A stretch of DNA of 6,765 bases from JAJRAL01 sp050015815 (lineage in GTDB: Archaea > Thermoplasmatota > Thermoplasmata > Methanomassiliicoccales > UBA472): NCBI GenBank assembly GCA_050015815.1, contig JBEKAR010000092.1, positions 1 through 6,765 of the forward strand, given 5' to 3'. Within the stretch, counting starts at the first letter, position 1. Each line of letters opens with the position of its first letter. This document shows, one piece after another, positions 1 to 6,031 of this stretch. A program made the translations under genes and the position numbers. Below the pieces are notes generated by a model that was given only the letters and a program-made list of their open reading frames with translations, did not search any database and was not told the origin of the DNA.

Positions 1-1
1 C

Positions 2-127
2 ATCCAGAAGTTGGTCGACTCCGGCCTGGTGATACAGCGGCACGACCGCGGCGACTACATGATCACCGAGAAGGGCATGGGTGTCCTCACAGCCATCAGC
101 GGCGTCTATCAGAACTTCAAGGTCTGA
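2..127 (+). CDS. C-terminal fragment of a winged-helix transcriptional regulator (5' end outside window)
   Basis: An open frame enters from the left edge and runs 41 codons to a TGA stop. The visible residues begin IQKLVDSGLVIQ and continue through RHDRGDYMITEKGMGVL. This is the typical end of a winged helix: the last part of the recognition helix, a hydrophobic 'L-x-x-S-G-L-V' turn, a beta-hairpin wing (VIQRHDRGDYMIT) and the 'ITEKG' start of a final helix. The pattern is common in small archaeal MarR/ArsR/PadR-like DNA-binding proteins, and the exact subfamily cannot be told from this fragment. The protein ends soon after the wing, so it has no large C-terminal ligand domain. It lies upstream of, and codirectional with, the methyltransferase gene starting at 256, with a 128-bp gap, so it could be a local regulator. 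That role is inference from position only. Confidence 0.75.
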   Translation: MQKLVDSGLVIQRHDRGDYMITEKGMGVLTAISGVYQNFKV

Positions 128-175
128 AGGTCGTCTGACCTGTTCGATGGCGGCTGGCCAGCCTGTGGCATTTTG
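128..175 (+). terminator. Possible weak terminator / hairpin region after the regulator gene
   Basis: Immediately after the TGA stop is a short stem-loop (AGGTC-GTCT-GACCT, 128-141). It is followed by a perfect 12-bp palindrome, GGCTGGCCAGCC (152-163), and a short T run (171-174). The stems are short and the T tract is only four bases, so termination is uncertain. The palindrome could instead be a protein-binding site ahead of the methyltransferase promoter. Confidence 0.3.
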
Positions 176-182
176 GGGCTGA

Positions 183-195
183 CGAAAGGTTAAAG
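183..195 (+). promoter_or_regulatory. Candidate archaeal BRE/TATA promoter of the MtaA/MtbA-type gene
   Basis: The stretch CGAAA followed by GGTTAAAG resembles an archaeal TFB-recognition element next to a TATA box. A start about 25 bases downstream of the TATA centre would give a leader of roughly 35-40 bases before the ATG at 256, enough to hold the strong ribosome binding site. A second AT-rich spot near 228-233 (CTTATA) lies too close to the ATG to leave room for that site, so it is less likely. This is a by-eye call. Confidence 0.35.
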
Positions 196-242
196 TGTCA
201 TCACCACCTTGCCCCAATCAGACCCTACTTATAGGTGTTAAG

Positions 243-249
243 AAGGAGG
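243..249 (+). promoter_or_regulatory. Strong Shine-Dalgarno site fixing the start at 256
   Basis: AAGGAGG ends six bases before ATG 256 and matches the anti-Shine-Dalgarno of 16S rRNA well. It decides between ATG 256 and the in-frame GTG at 235, which lies upstream of the site. The ATG at 251 is out of frame. Confidence 0.8.
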
Positions 250-255
250 AATGCA

Positions 256-1266
256 ATGGCGAATCTCACCCCTAAGGAGCGCGTTCTGGCCGCGCTCGAC
301 ATGAAGAAGTTGGACCGACCGCCGGTCGTCTGCTTCACGCAGATCGTGACCGTCGATGCCATGGAGGCAGTGAAGGTCTACTGGCCCGACGCGCACACGA
401 ACGCGCAGCAGATGGCGACCCTTGGCGCCGCGCCGAGCAAGGTCTTTGGCTTCGAGTGCGTCAGGCTGCCGTTCTGCCTAACCGTCGAGGCGGAGGTCAT
501 GGGCTGCCGCGTCGACCTGGGCAAGATGGACCGGACCCCGATGGTCAAGCAGCACGCGTTTGACGAGAACAGCATCCCCGAGGACCTCCCGGCCGACGCG
601 ATGAAGCGCGGAAGGATCCCGACGGTGATCGAGGCGACCAAGATCGCGAAGCAGCAACACGGCAAGGACCTGCCGATAATAGCTGGAACCACCGGACCGT
701 TCACAATCGCCGGCCATCTGGTCGGGACCGAGAACCTGCTGCTCTGGATCGTCACGAACCCGGAGGCAGTGGTGAAGGCGATCAAGTTCGCCACCAAGCT
801 CGAGAAGGCCTATATCGAGGCTCTCGACGCCGCCGGCGCGGACGTAATCGTAATGAGCGACCCATCGGCCTCGACCGACATGCTGTCAGGCGAGATGTTC
901 GACGAGTTCGCCAAGCCCTACATCAAGGAGTGCTTCTCCGGAGTAAAGCACGCGAAGACCGTGCTGCACATCTGCGGAGACACGACGATGCTGTTGGACC
1001 ACATGATCGCCACCGGCGTCACCGGGCTGAGCATCGAGGAGAAGGTGCAGCCGGAGAAGGCGGTCGAGATTGTTGCCGGGCGAGCCGCGCTCGTCGGCAA
1101 CGTCGGAGTCGTCAGGCCGCTGCTACAGGGAACGCCGGACGATGTGGCCCGCGACGCGGTCCGCTGCAAGAACGCTGGATTCAATCTGGTCGCCCCGGGC
1201 TGCGGTCTCGCAGCAAGGGTCCCAGCGGCGAACCTGCACGCGCTCGTGAAGGCGATAAAGGGCTGA
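256..1266 (+). CDS. mtaA/mtbA: Methylcobamide:coenzyme M methyltransferase, MtaA/MtbA family (UroD fold)
   Basis: This 336-residue cytoplasmic enzyme should move the methyl group from a methylated corrinoid protein to coenzyme M, forming methyl-CoM for methanogenesis. The sequence shows the family clearly. The N-terminus (TPKERVLAALDMKKLDRPPV) is followed by a 'YWPDAHTN' segment near residue 42 and 'VRLPFCLTVEAEVMGC' at 69-84. The zinc-binding triad that activates the CoM thiol is complete: His238 and Cys240 in 'VLHICGD', and Cys316 in 'APGCGL'. Length is close to that of known MtaA and MtbA proteins, so it looks intact. Family members differ by partner: MtaA serves the methanol corrinoid protein, MtbA the methylamine ones, and MtsA-type enzymes methylthiols. 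The partner cannot be decided from this window, although ramA nearby makes a methylamine role plausible. Haem-biosynthetic uroporphyrinogen decarboxylase is unlikely because that enzyme lacks this zinc triad. The gene has its own candidate promoter and a downstream terminator, so it appears monocistronic. Confidence 0.9.
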   Translation: MANLTPKERVLAALDMKKLDRPPVVCFTQIVTVDAMEAVKVYWPDAHTNAQQMATLGAAPSKVFGFECVRLPFCLTVEAEVMGCRVDLGKMDRTPMVKQHAFDENSIPEDLPADAMKRGRIPTVIEATKIAKQQHGKDLPIIAGTTGPFTIAGHLVGTENLLLWIVTNPEAVVKAIKFATKLEKAYIEALDAAGADVIVMSDPSASTDMLSGEMFDEFAKPYIKECFSGVKHAKTVLHICGDTTMLLDHMIATGVTGLSIEEKVQPEKAVEIVAGRAALVGNVGVVRPLLQGTPDDVARDAVRCKNAGFNLVAPGCGLAARVPAANLHALVKAIKG

Positions 1267-1273
1267 TCAAACC

Positions 1274-1305
1274 GAGGAGCACCGCTCCTCATCCTTTTTC
1301 ATTTC
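1274..1305 (+). terminator. Hairpin terminator between convergent genes
   Basis: A perfect 7-bp stem (GAGGAGC / GCTCCTC, 1274-1290) with a three-base ACC loop is followed by a T-rich tract (ATCCTTTTTCATTTCT). It begins eight bases after the TGA of the methyltransferase gene. On the opposite strand the stem is followed by fewer T residues, so it should act mainly for the plus-strand gene. It may still stop some transcription from the converging kinase gene, which ends at 1324. Confidence 0.75.
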
Positions 1306-1323
1306 TCTCATCGCGAGCAAGGG

Positions 1324-4300
1324 CTATCGCTCCCTGTCATAGTCCTGGAATCGATAGGAACCGTCAGGGATATGCATCGTGAACTTGACGCCCTCGCCCG
1401 GGACCCCGTTCTCATCGATCTTGATCGAAGTGACCCCGAGGATGGCTTTCGCCAGGAACAGCCCGAGCCCGGTGTTCTTGCCGAACGCTCGGTCGAAGAT
1501 GCGGCTCTTGTCTTCGGCCTTGATGCCCACACCATTGTCCTCGTATTTCACCTGGAGGCCGTTGTGCTCCTTGCTCCAGTCCACCGATATCTCAGTGACC
1601 CTCTCTCCATGGCGCAGGCTGTTGTCGACGAGGTTGTAGAAGACCTTCTCCAGCATCGGGTCGGCATACACCTCGAGCCCCCTCAGGTCGACGGAAATCT
1701 CGACCGGCCCCATCTCGAGGGTCGAGAAAGCCGAGTCGAACAGCTCCTCGACGCTCTGCCACTTCGGCTCGACCGAACCGAGCTTCTGGAAGTCCTTCGT
1801 GAAAAGTATCTGGGAGCGGATGGTCCTCGTCGCCTTCTCGATCTTGTCCATGTGCTCCAGGTCCTTCTTGTCCTTCAGGGCGGACCTGACCAGGTCGGAG
1901 TACCCCCTCACGACCATCAATTGGTTGAGCACGTCGTGGCGCGTGATCGAGTTCAGAATGTCCAGGCTCGCGTTCGCTTCCTGAAGCGCCTTTTCGACCT
2001 TCTTCCGTTCGGTCATGTCCCTGGCGATGCCGCAGATCCCGATGATCTCACCGTTCCGCCCCCGTAGCGGTGCCTTGATCACGCTGAGGATTCTGACGGA
2101 GCCCGCGACGACCGGCGTCATCTCATGCTCGACGGTCTCGCCCGCCAATGCCTGTCTGTCAGCGGAGATTATCTTGCCTGCAAAACTCTGCTCGAAGACC
2201 TCGATCGCGTTCTTGCCGATGAATTCTTCAGCCCCCCTGTTGAAGAAGTGGACCATTGCATCGTTGACCATTCGGTAGTTGCCGTCCATGTCCTTGACGA
2301 AGATCAGGTCCTTCGCGCTGTTGATGATCGCTTTGAGCTCCGCCTCGGACTGCCTCAGTCCGTCCTCGGCCCGCCTCCGTTCCGTCACGTCGCGGAACGA
2401 CCAGATGCGCCCCATCACCCTTCCGTCGACCTGGTAGGGCTGCGAGTAACGCTCGAAGAACCTACCATCCTTGAACGCCAAGGTCTCGAAATCGGGTTCC
2501 AGTGGGTTCTCGTAGAGGAAGCGCACCCTGGACATGAACGTTTCGGGCTCCTTGAGTTGCTCTAGCACGAATGCGAGGAGCCTGGAATCGTCCTTCGTCG
2601 AGGCGATCGAATCGGGTATGCTCCACATCCTAGCGAACCGATCGTTCAGGGCCAGGACCGACCCTGATGTGTCGACTATCAGCAGCCCATCCGCGGTGGA
2701 ATCGAAGACGCCCTGGAGCATGGAAAGGGAGCGCTGTATCTCCTCCTCATTCCTCCTCCTCTCGATCGCCTGGGCGACCTGGTATGAGACGAACTGGAGG
2801 ATGTCGATTTCATGAGATCCGTAGCTTAGGCGAGCATCGTACGACTGCATCGCCATCGCCCCGATCACCGCCCTCTTCGTCACCAGGGGAACACCTATGA
2901 AAGAGTACGGCAGAGAGCCGACGATCTCGAACTTGCCCTCTTCGTTCATCCTCTTGAGGTCCTCCCCGCTCCCCCAAAGGGGCTTGCCTGAGGAGATGAT
3001 ATACTCCGTAAGGCCGTTCCCCACCTTTCTCGGCTCGGGCCTCAGGTCGCGCTCATCCACGAAGTAGGGGAATGTGAGTTCGTTCTTGGTCTGCGAGGCC
3101 AGAGCGATGTAGAAGTTGCCTGCGGGCATGAGCTCTGCCAGGACCTTGTGAATCGAAACGTACAGTTCGTCGAGCGTCGGCTCGGTGACGGTGGCATGGA
3201 CGATCCGGTTGATGGCGTTCTGTAGCTTCTCCGTCCCCCTCGAGGTCGTCACGTCCAACAGCATCCCGACGACGCCAGAGATCCCTCCATCGGCCGCTAT
3301 CGGGGTCCAGTTCGCGGAGACCGGAATCCGCCTCCCGTCCCTGCTGATAAGGTGGACCTCCGCTGCAAGTGTTGCTCCCTCCTTCATCGCCTTCAGGCTC
3401 AGCCTTACCGCGACGTCCCGGTCCTCTGGGGCGACGAGCTGCGACCAGGGGCCGGCCGCTATCTCCTCCCGCGAGTAGCCGCTCATCGCCGAGGTCGCTT
3501 CGTTCATGAACTTTATGTTGCCCTCCAGGTCCGCCTCGAATATCGCGGCGGGAAGCAAGCCAGAGATCTTTCGCAGCCTGAGTTCGAGCTCCCTTTCCGA
3601 AGCCTCCGCCATTTTCTGGTCAGTAACATCAAAGATGACTCCATCGATGTAGAGCGGCATCCCATCCGGGCCCATCAGCGGTCTGCCCCTCTCCACGAGG
3701 TGCCGGATGCCGCCGTCCTTCGCCCGGAGACGGTATTGCACCTCGAACGGCTCACCGGTCTTCGTCGCGGAGGAGACCGTATGCTTCACCATCTCCCTGT
3801 CATCATCGACGATGAACTGCTCGATCGAACAGGCGTCCCCCCGACCGAGTTCGTCGGCCTCGTAGCCCGTGATCGGCTTTAGCATGTCGTTGTAGAACAG
3901 CATACGGCCATCCTCTCGGACTTTCACACGGTAGACTATGCCAGGAAGGTTTTCCGCAAGCGACTTGTACGACTCGATCGTCTCTCTGAGCTTCTCTTCA
4001 GTCGACTTCCTCCCAGTCATGTCCCTGACCACGGCCACCACGTAATCGCTGCCGCCCAGGGTCTCCATCGAGGTGATGATGTCGATCGGGAACGTGGTGC
4101 CGTCCTTCCTCTTTCCCACCGATTCAGTGGTCACCTGGCCCGATTGTTCCAGTCTGTTCCATGAGGACGCCCAGGTATCCTTTGCAAGGATCCCTAATAG
4201 GTCCCAAACTTGCTTGGTAAGAAGCTCTTCGTCGGTGTAGCCGAAGATCCTGCACGTCTCTCTGTTGAATCTGCTTACCCTTCCAGACCTGTCTATCGCG

Positions 4301-4737
4301 ATCGTCGCGATGCCCATGCGCTCGGCTGCGATCCCTGCGAAGCTGACGAGCTCCTCCTGCGTCGTCAGCGCGACAGTTTCCCTGACCAACGTGGCGAGCT
4401 CATCGAAATCCTCGTTGGAGGTGGGGACCGGTTCGAGGAAGATATTTGGGTGCGCCATGAGGGACTTCTCGGCGTCGATTCTGACCCCTTTCCCGAAGAG
4501 AAAGACAACCGGGACAGACCCGGCGCGGCTCCGCACGTGGCCTAGGAATCTCTGGGCATCCATCCCATGCAGCCCGTGCCTCACTATGATGGCGTCGTAG
4601 TGGTGCACCTTGAGCATCTCGAGCGCCTGAGGCGTCGAGGGGGAGCCCTCCACCAGAATGTCGCCGGTCCTCCCGAGGTGGGCCTTTACCTGCTCGATGA
4701 CTGACTCCTCGTCATCGATGCATAACACGGAGATCAT
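1324..4737 (-). CDS. Soluble multi-PAS/GAF hybrid sensor histidine kinase with N-terminal pseudo-receiver
   Basis: This 1137-residue protein has no membrane segment and should sense a cytoplasmic signal. Domains in order: receiver-like 1-120; PAS1 about 128-245; PAS2 about 252-376; PAS3 about 385-498; GAF about 505-660; PAS4 about 668-788; PAS5 about 796-912; kinase core 915-1125. Most PAS domains end in the usual signature, such as VVRDMTGRK, FRDVTERRR and IARDMTERKK. The phosphoacceptor is probably His934 in 'ITRHDVLNQL', a box common in methanogen kinases. The ATP domain has an N box (NLVDNSLRHG, Asn1039), a G1 box (DNGVGI, Asp1067) and a G2 box (GLGLFLAK), so the kinase looks catalytically competent. 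The receiver keeps the Asp8-Asp9 acidic pair, but Arg53 replaces the phosphorylated Asp, so it should not accept phosphate. The GAF domain contains no cysteine. I start at ATG 4737 because a purine-rich site precedes it. An in-frame ATG at 4809 would add 24 residues not resembling any domain, and a TATA-like element lies inside that stretch. The stop codon is TAG. No cognate response regulator is visible; the signal and output are unknown. Confidence 0.88.
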   Translation of the reverse strand: MISVLCIDDEESVIEQVKAHLGRTGDILVEGSPSTPQALEMLKVHHYDAIIVRHGLHGMDAQRFLGHVRSRAGSVPVVFLFGKGVRIDAEKSLMAHPNIFLEPVPTSNEDFDELATLVRETVALTTQEELVSFAGIAAERMGIATIAIDRSGRVSRFNRETCRIFGYTDEELLTKQVWDLLGILAKDTWASSWNRLEQSGQVTTESVGKRKDGTTFPIDIITSMETLGGSDYVVAVVRDMTGRKSTEEKLRETIESYKSLAENLPGIVYRVKVREDGRMLFYNDMLKPITGYEADELGRGDACSIEQFIVDDDREMVKHTVSSATKTGEPFEVQYRLRAKDGGIRHLVERGRPLMGPDGMPLYIDGVIFDVTDQKMAEASERELELRLRKISGLLPAAIFEADLEGNIKFMNEATSAMSGYSREEIAAGPWSQLVAPEDRDVAVRLSLKAMKEGATLAAEVHLISRDGRRIPVSANWTPIAADGGISGVVGMLLDVTTSRGTEKLQNAINRIVHATVTEPTLDELYVSIHKVLAELMPAGNFYIALASQTKNELTFPYFVDERDLRPEPRKVGNGLTEYIISSGKPLWGSGEDLKRMNEEGKFEIVGSLPYSFIGVPLVTKRAVIGAMAMQSYDARLSYGSHEIDILQFVSYQVAQAIERRRNEEEIQRSLSMLQGVFDSTADGLLIVDTSGSVLALNDRFARMWSIPDSIASTKDDSRLLAFVLEQLKEPETFMSRVRFLYENPLEPDFETLAFKDGRFFERYSQPYQVDGRVMGRIWSFRDVTERRRAEDGLRQSEAELKAIINSAKDLIFVKDMDGNYRMVNDAMVHFFNRGAEEFIGKNAIEVFEQSFAGKIISADRQALAGETVEHEMTPVVAGSVRILSVIKAPLRGRNGEIIGICGIARDMTERKKVEKALQEANASLDILNSITRHDVLNQLMVVRGYSDLVRSALKDKKDLEHMDKIEKATRTIRSQILFTKDFQKLGSVEPKWQSVEELFDSAFSTLEMGPVEISVDLRGLEVYADPMLEKVFYNLVDNSLRHGERVTEISVDWSKEHNGLQVKYEDNGVGIKAEDKSRIFDRAFGKNTGLGLFLAKAILGVTSIKIDENGVPGEGVKFTMHIPDGSYRFQDYDRER

Positions 4738-4743
4738 CTGGAA

Positions 4744-4750
4744 CCTTCCC
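4744..4750 (-). promoter_or_regulatory. Ribosome binding site of the sensor kinase gene
   Basis: Read on the minus strand, GGGAAGG lies six bases before ATG 4737. It is an imperfect but well-placed Shine-Dalgarno match and supports this start over the in-frame ATG at 4809. Confidence 0.5.
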
Positions 4751-4794
4751 TTCCCCTGTCGGAGCGACCCCCGTTCCGAACTTTCGCGTGGCAG

Positions 4795-4803
4795 CTTAAA
4801 CCT
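4795..4803 (-). promoter_or_regulatory. Candidate TATA box of the sensor kinase gene
   Basis: Minus-strand AGGTTTAAG is TATA-like and stands out from its GC-rich surroundings. A start about 25 bases downstream would leave a leader of roughly 35 bases to ATG 4737, room for the ribosome binding site. The core GTTTAAG is shared with the candidate ramA promoter at 5985-5996. Its position suggests the kinase is transcribed on its own, not only by read-through from the upstream methyltransferase-like gene. Confidence 0.4.
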
Positions 4804-4810
4804 ATCCATT

Positions 4811-4836
4811 CAAAAGCGAAGACGGAGAATCCCTCC
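4811..4836 (-). terminator. Possible weak terminator after the second UroD/MtaA-like gene
   Basis: On the minus strand, about 10 bases after the TGA at 4847, a short stem (GGAG-GGATT-CTCC) is followed by the T-rich run GTCTTCGCTTTT. The stem is only four base pairs, so the call is tentative. Together with the TATA-like element just downstream it fits separate transcription of the kinase gene. Confidence 0.3.
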
Positions 4837-4846
4837 TCTGGACAGG

Positions 4847-5878
4847 TCATTTCGGGCTGTACTTGATGGTGGCTTCTTTGAGCCTGACGATGTTCGCCAG
4901 CGGCGTCTTGAACGGCATCTCGCACCCTGGTGCCATTATCAGGCCGGGAGAGCTGCCCCAGAGGTCCATGATCCTCTTCACCTCGGCCTCGACCTCGTCC
5001 GGCGTCCCCTTGAACAGGAGCTTGGTGTGGTCTATGCCGGCCATCATGCAGGCGTTGCCCCTGACGGCAGAGAACAGCTCCTCAGTGTTCACGGCAAGCA
5101 AGTGAATGTGGATTGCGTTTGGCTTAATCTCGAGCTGCGATTCGTAGTATGGAAGCGCGGCGCAGTTGTGGATGATCGTCCTCATTCCGAGGCGCCTGAA
5201 GACCTGCATCTCATCCTCGACATACTTCCTGTCCCCCTTCTCGTAGAGCTCCCTTGAGACCAGCTCCATTCCCGCCGAGCCGTTCTCGATGAATATGTCC
5301 TCGAGACCGATCCTCGCCGCCTCCTCACCGTACGCCTTTGAGCTTTCCGTCAGCGTCCTCATGAGTTCGTGCATCCAGTCTGGCGATTGGTATTGTCCCA
5401 TCATCAGGTTCTCGAGGCCGATGACCTCCGAAGCGATCAGTGCCGGTGAGTTGATGCTTGCCAGCACTGCGACCTCCTTCCCGACCTGGTCGAGCATGAT
5501 CCTCGCCGCCTTCAGCAGGACCGACCAGTTCTCGTCCTGCAGCGGGTCGACCGGCTGGATTGATGTGATCCGATCGATAGGCACGTACTTCACAACCCGT
5601 GGGTAGAATCGCGGATCGGTGAACTTCCACTCGGTGCCGTGAGCGTGCGCCTCGATGAGCAGGTCCCCCCATCCAGCCATGACGTTGTCGAACCCGAACC
5701 GCCTGTACGCCTCGAGCGACAGTTGCGCAAACACCTGCGGATCGTCAAATCCGTCCTTCGTGAGCAGCCCAGTCGCCTTCTGCAAGTGACTGGCAGCTCC
5801 GAGATGTTGATAGAACAATGGCACGCGGTCGACTGGCTCCATCATGAGAGCGGTCTCGAACCGTTCCTTGGGGGTCAT
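4847..5878 (-). CDS. UroD/MtaA-fold methyltransferase-like protein with intact zinc triad, substrate unknown
   Basis: This 343-residue cytoplasmic protein belongs to the uroporphyrinogen decarboxylase-like superfamily, which includes the corrinoid-dependent methyltransferases. It starts with the family's 'TPKERFETALMMEPVDRVPLF' segment and has the TIM-barrel length. The zinc ligands of the methyltransferase branch are all present: His237 and Cys239 in 'TIIHNCAALPY', and Cys319 in 'MAPGCEMPF'. Between these points it differs strongly from the 256-1266 gene; for example it lacks the 'VRLPFCLTVEAEVMGC' segment and instead has 'FGFDNVMAGWGDLLIEAHAHGTEWKF'. It is therefore a different subfamily, not a recent duplicate. 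The zinc site predicts methyl transfer to or from a thiol or similar nucleophile using a methyl-corrinoid, but neither substrate nor acceptor can be assigned. It is divergent from ramA across 153 bp, which favours a corrinoid-linked role. No Shine-Dalgarno site precedes ATG 5878, and a TATA-like element about 30 bases upstream suggests a leaderless transcript. Confidence 0.82.
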   Translation of the reverse strand: MTPKERFETALMMEPVDRVPLFYQHLGAASHLQKATGLLTKDGFDDPQVFAQLSLEAYRRFGFDNVMAGWGDLLIEAHAHGTEWKFTDPRFYPRVVKYVPIDRITSIQPVDPLQDENWSVLLKAARIMLDQVGKEVAVLASINSPALIASEVIGLENLMMGQYQSPDWMHELMRTLTESSKAYGEEAARIGLEDIFIENGSAGMELVSRELYEKGDRKYVEDEMQVFRRLGMRTIIHNCAALPYYESQLEIKPNAIHIHLLAVNTEELFSAVRGNACMMAGIDHTKLLFKGTPDEVEAEVKRIMDLWGSSPGLIMAPGCEMPFKTPLANIVRLKEATIKYSPK

Positions 5879-5903
5879 GTGATACCAAGCGCAACGTCGG
5901 CGT

Positions 5904-5913
5904 GAAATAGATT
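5904..5913 (-). promoter_or_regulatory. Candidate TATA box of the second UroD/MtaA-like gene
   Basis: Minus-strand AATCTATTTC is the most AT-rich spot near the gene and is centred about 30 bases before ATG 5878. Archaeal spacing would place the transcript start within a few bases of the ATG, giving a leaderless or nearly leaderless mRNA, consistent with the absence of a Shine-Dalgarno site. The TATA-like element at 5985-5996 could also work in reverse and would give a leader of about 80 bases. Confidence 0.35.
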
Positions 5914-5925
5914 GCGCAGGACCAA

Positions 5926-5944
5926 GGACGAGGAATCTTCGTCC
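5926..5944. repeat. Inverted repeat in the divergent promoter region (candidate operator 1)
   Basis: GGACGA (5926-5931) and TCGTCC (5939-5944) are perfect inverted arms with a seven-base spacer. The spacer's first and last bases allow a longer stem only if a G-T pair is accepted. It lies about 12 bp upstream of the candidate TATA box of the minus-strand methyltransferase-like gene. Under the proposed start sites it is not transcribed from either promoter, which favours a regulator-binding site over an RNA hairpin. Confidence 0.4.
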
Positions 5945-5962
5945 GCGCCCGCCGTGAGCTTT

Positions 5963-5976
5963 CGGTCTGGAGACCG
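5963..5976. repeat. Inverted repeat next to the ramA promoter (candidate operator 2)
   Basis: CGGTCT-GG-AGACCG is a perfect inverted repeat with 6-bp arms and a two-base spacer, ending eight bases before the candidate ramA TATA element. Its place just upstream of the promoter core suits an activator or repressor site. Its arms differ from those of the repeat at 5926-5944, so the two need not bind the same protein. Confidence 0.4.
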
Positions 5977-5984
5977 TAACGGAG

Positions 5985-5996
5985 TTTATGTTTAAG
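5985..5996 (+). promoter_or_regulatory. Candidate TATA box of ramA
   Basis: TTTATGTTTAAG is a strongly AT-rich island in GC-rich DNA. A start about 25 bases downstream would leave a leader of roughly 15 bases before ATG 6032, just enough for the GTGAT ribosome binding element. The GTTTAAG core recurs in the kinase promoter candidate. Confidence 0.5.
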
Positions 5997-6021
5997 TAGG
6001 AACATGCGATTCCCAGTGCGA

Positions 6022-6026
6022 GTGAT
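6022..6026 (+). promoter_or_regulatory. Ribosome binding site of ramA
   Basis: GTGAT, part of the archaeal AGGAGGTGAT Shine-Dalgarno consensus, lies five bases before ATG 6032. An in-frame TGA at 6023-6025 rules out any start further upstream. Confidence 0.5.
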
Positions 6027-6031
6027 TCCTA

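Noticed and set aside
235..255. In-frame GTG start at 235 for the methyltransferase gene.
   Set aside because: The strong Shine-Dalgarno site at 243-249 lies downstream of it and points to ATG 256. The extra residues (MLRRRNA) are just the translated ribosome binding region.
256..1266. Uroporphyrinogen decarboxylase of haem synthesis as the function of the two UroD-fold genes.
   Set aside because: Both proteins carry the His-x-Cys...Cys zinc triad of the methyltransferase branch, and the context includes ramA.
1267..1326. The kinase stop codon is TAG, which can encode pyrrolysine in methylamine-using methanogens; read-through would add 19 residues before a TGA at 1267-1269.
   Set aside because: The kinase core is complete before the TAG, the added residues match no domain, and the extension would run into the terminator hairpin. 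An ordinary stop is the simpler reading.
930..1382. Plus-strand 150-codon frame overlapping the methyltransferase gene in another frame.
   Set aside because: It is Arg- and Ala-rich, typical of an out-of-frame reading of GC-rich DNA, and runs through the terminator hairpin. The overlapping gene has conserved zinc ligands.
1372..2067. Long plus-strand open frame (231 codons) antisense to the kinase, and similar ones at 2125-2565, 3352-3882 and 4658-5257.
   Set aside because: The kinase frame on the minus strand has clear domains over the same bases. The antisense frames have no recognisable domain, and one crosses two genes and their intergenic gap. They are shadows of GC-rich coding sequence.
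4738..4809. In-frame ATG at 4809 for the kinase, adding 24 residues.
   Set aside because: The receiver domain begins directly at ATG 4737, which has a purine-rich site in front. The upstream stretch contains a TATA-like element and looks like promoter and leader DNA.
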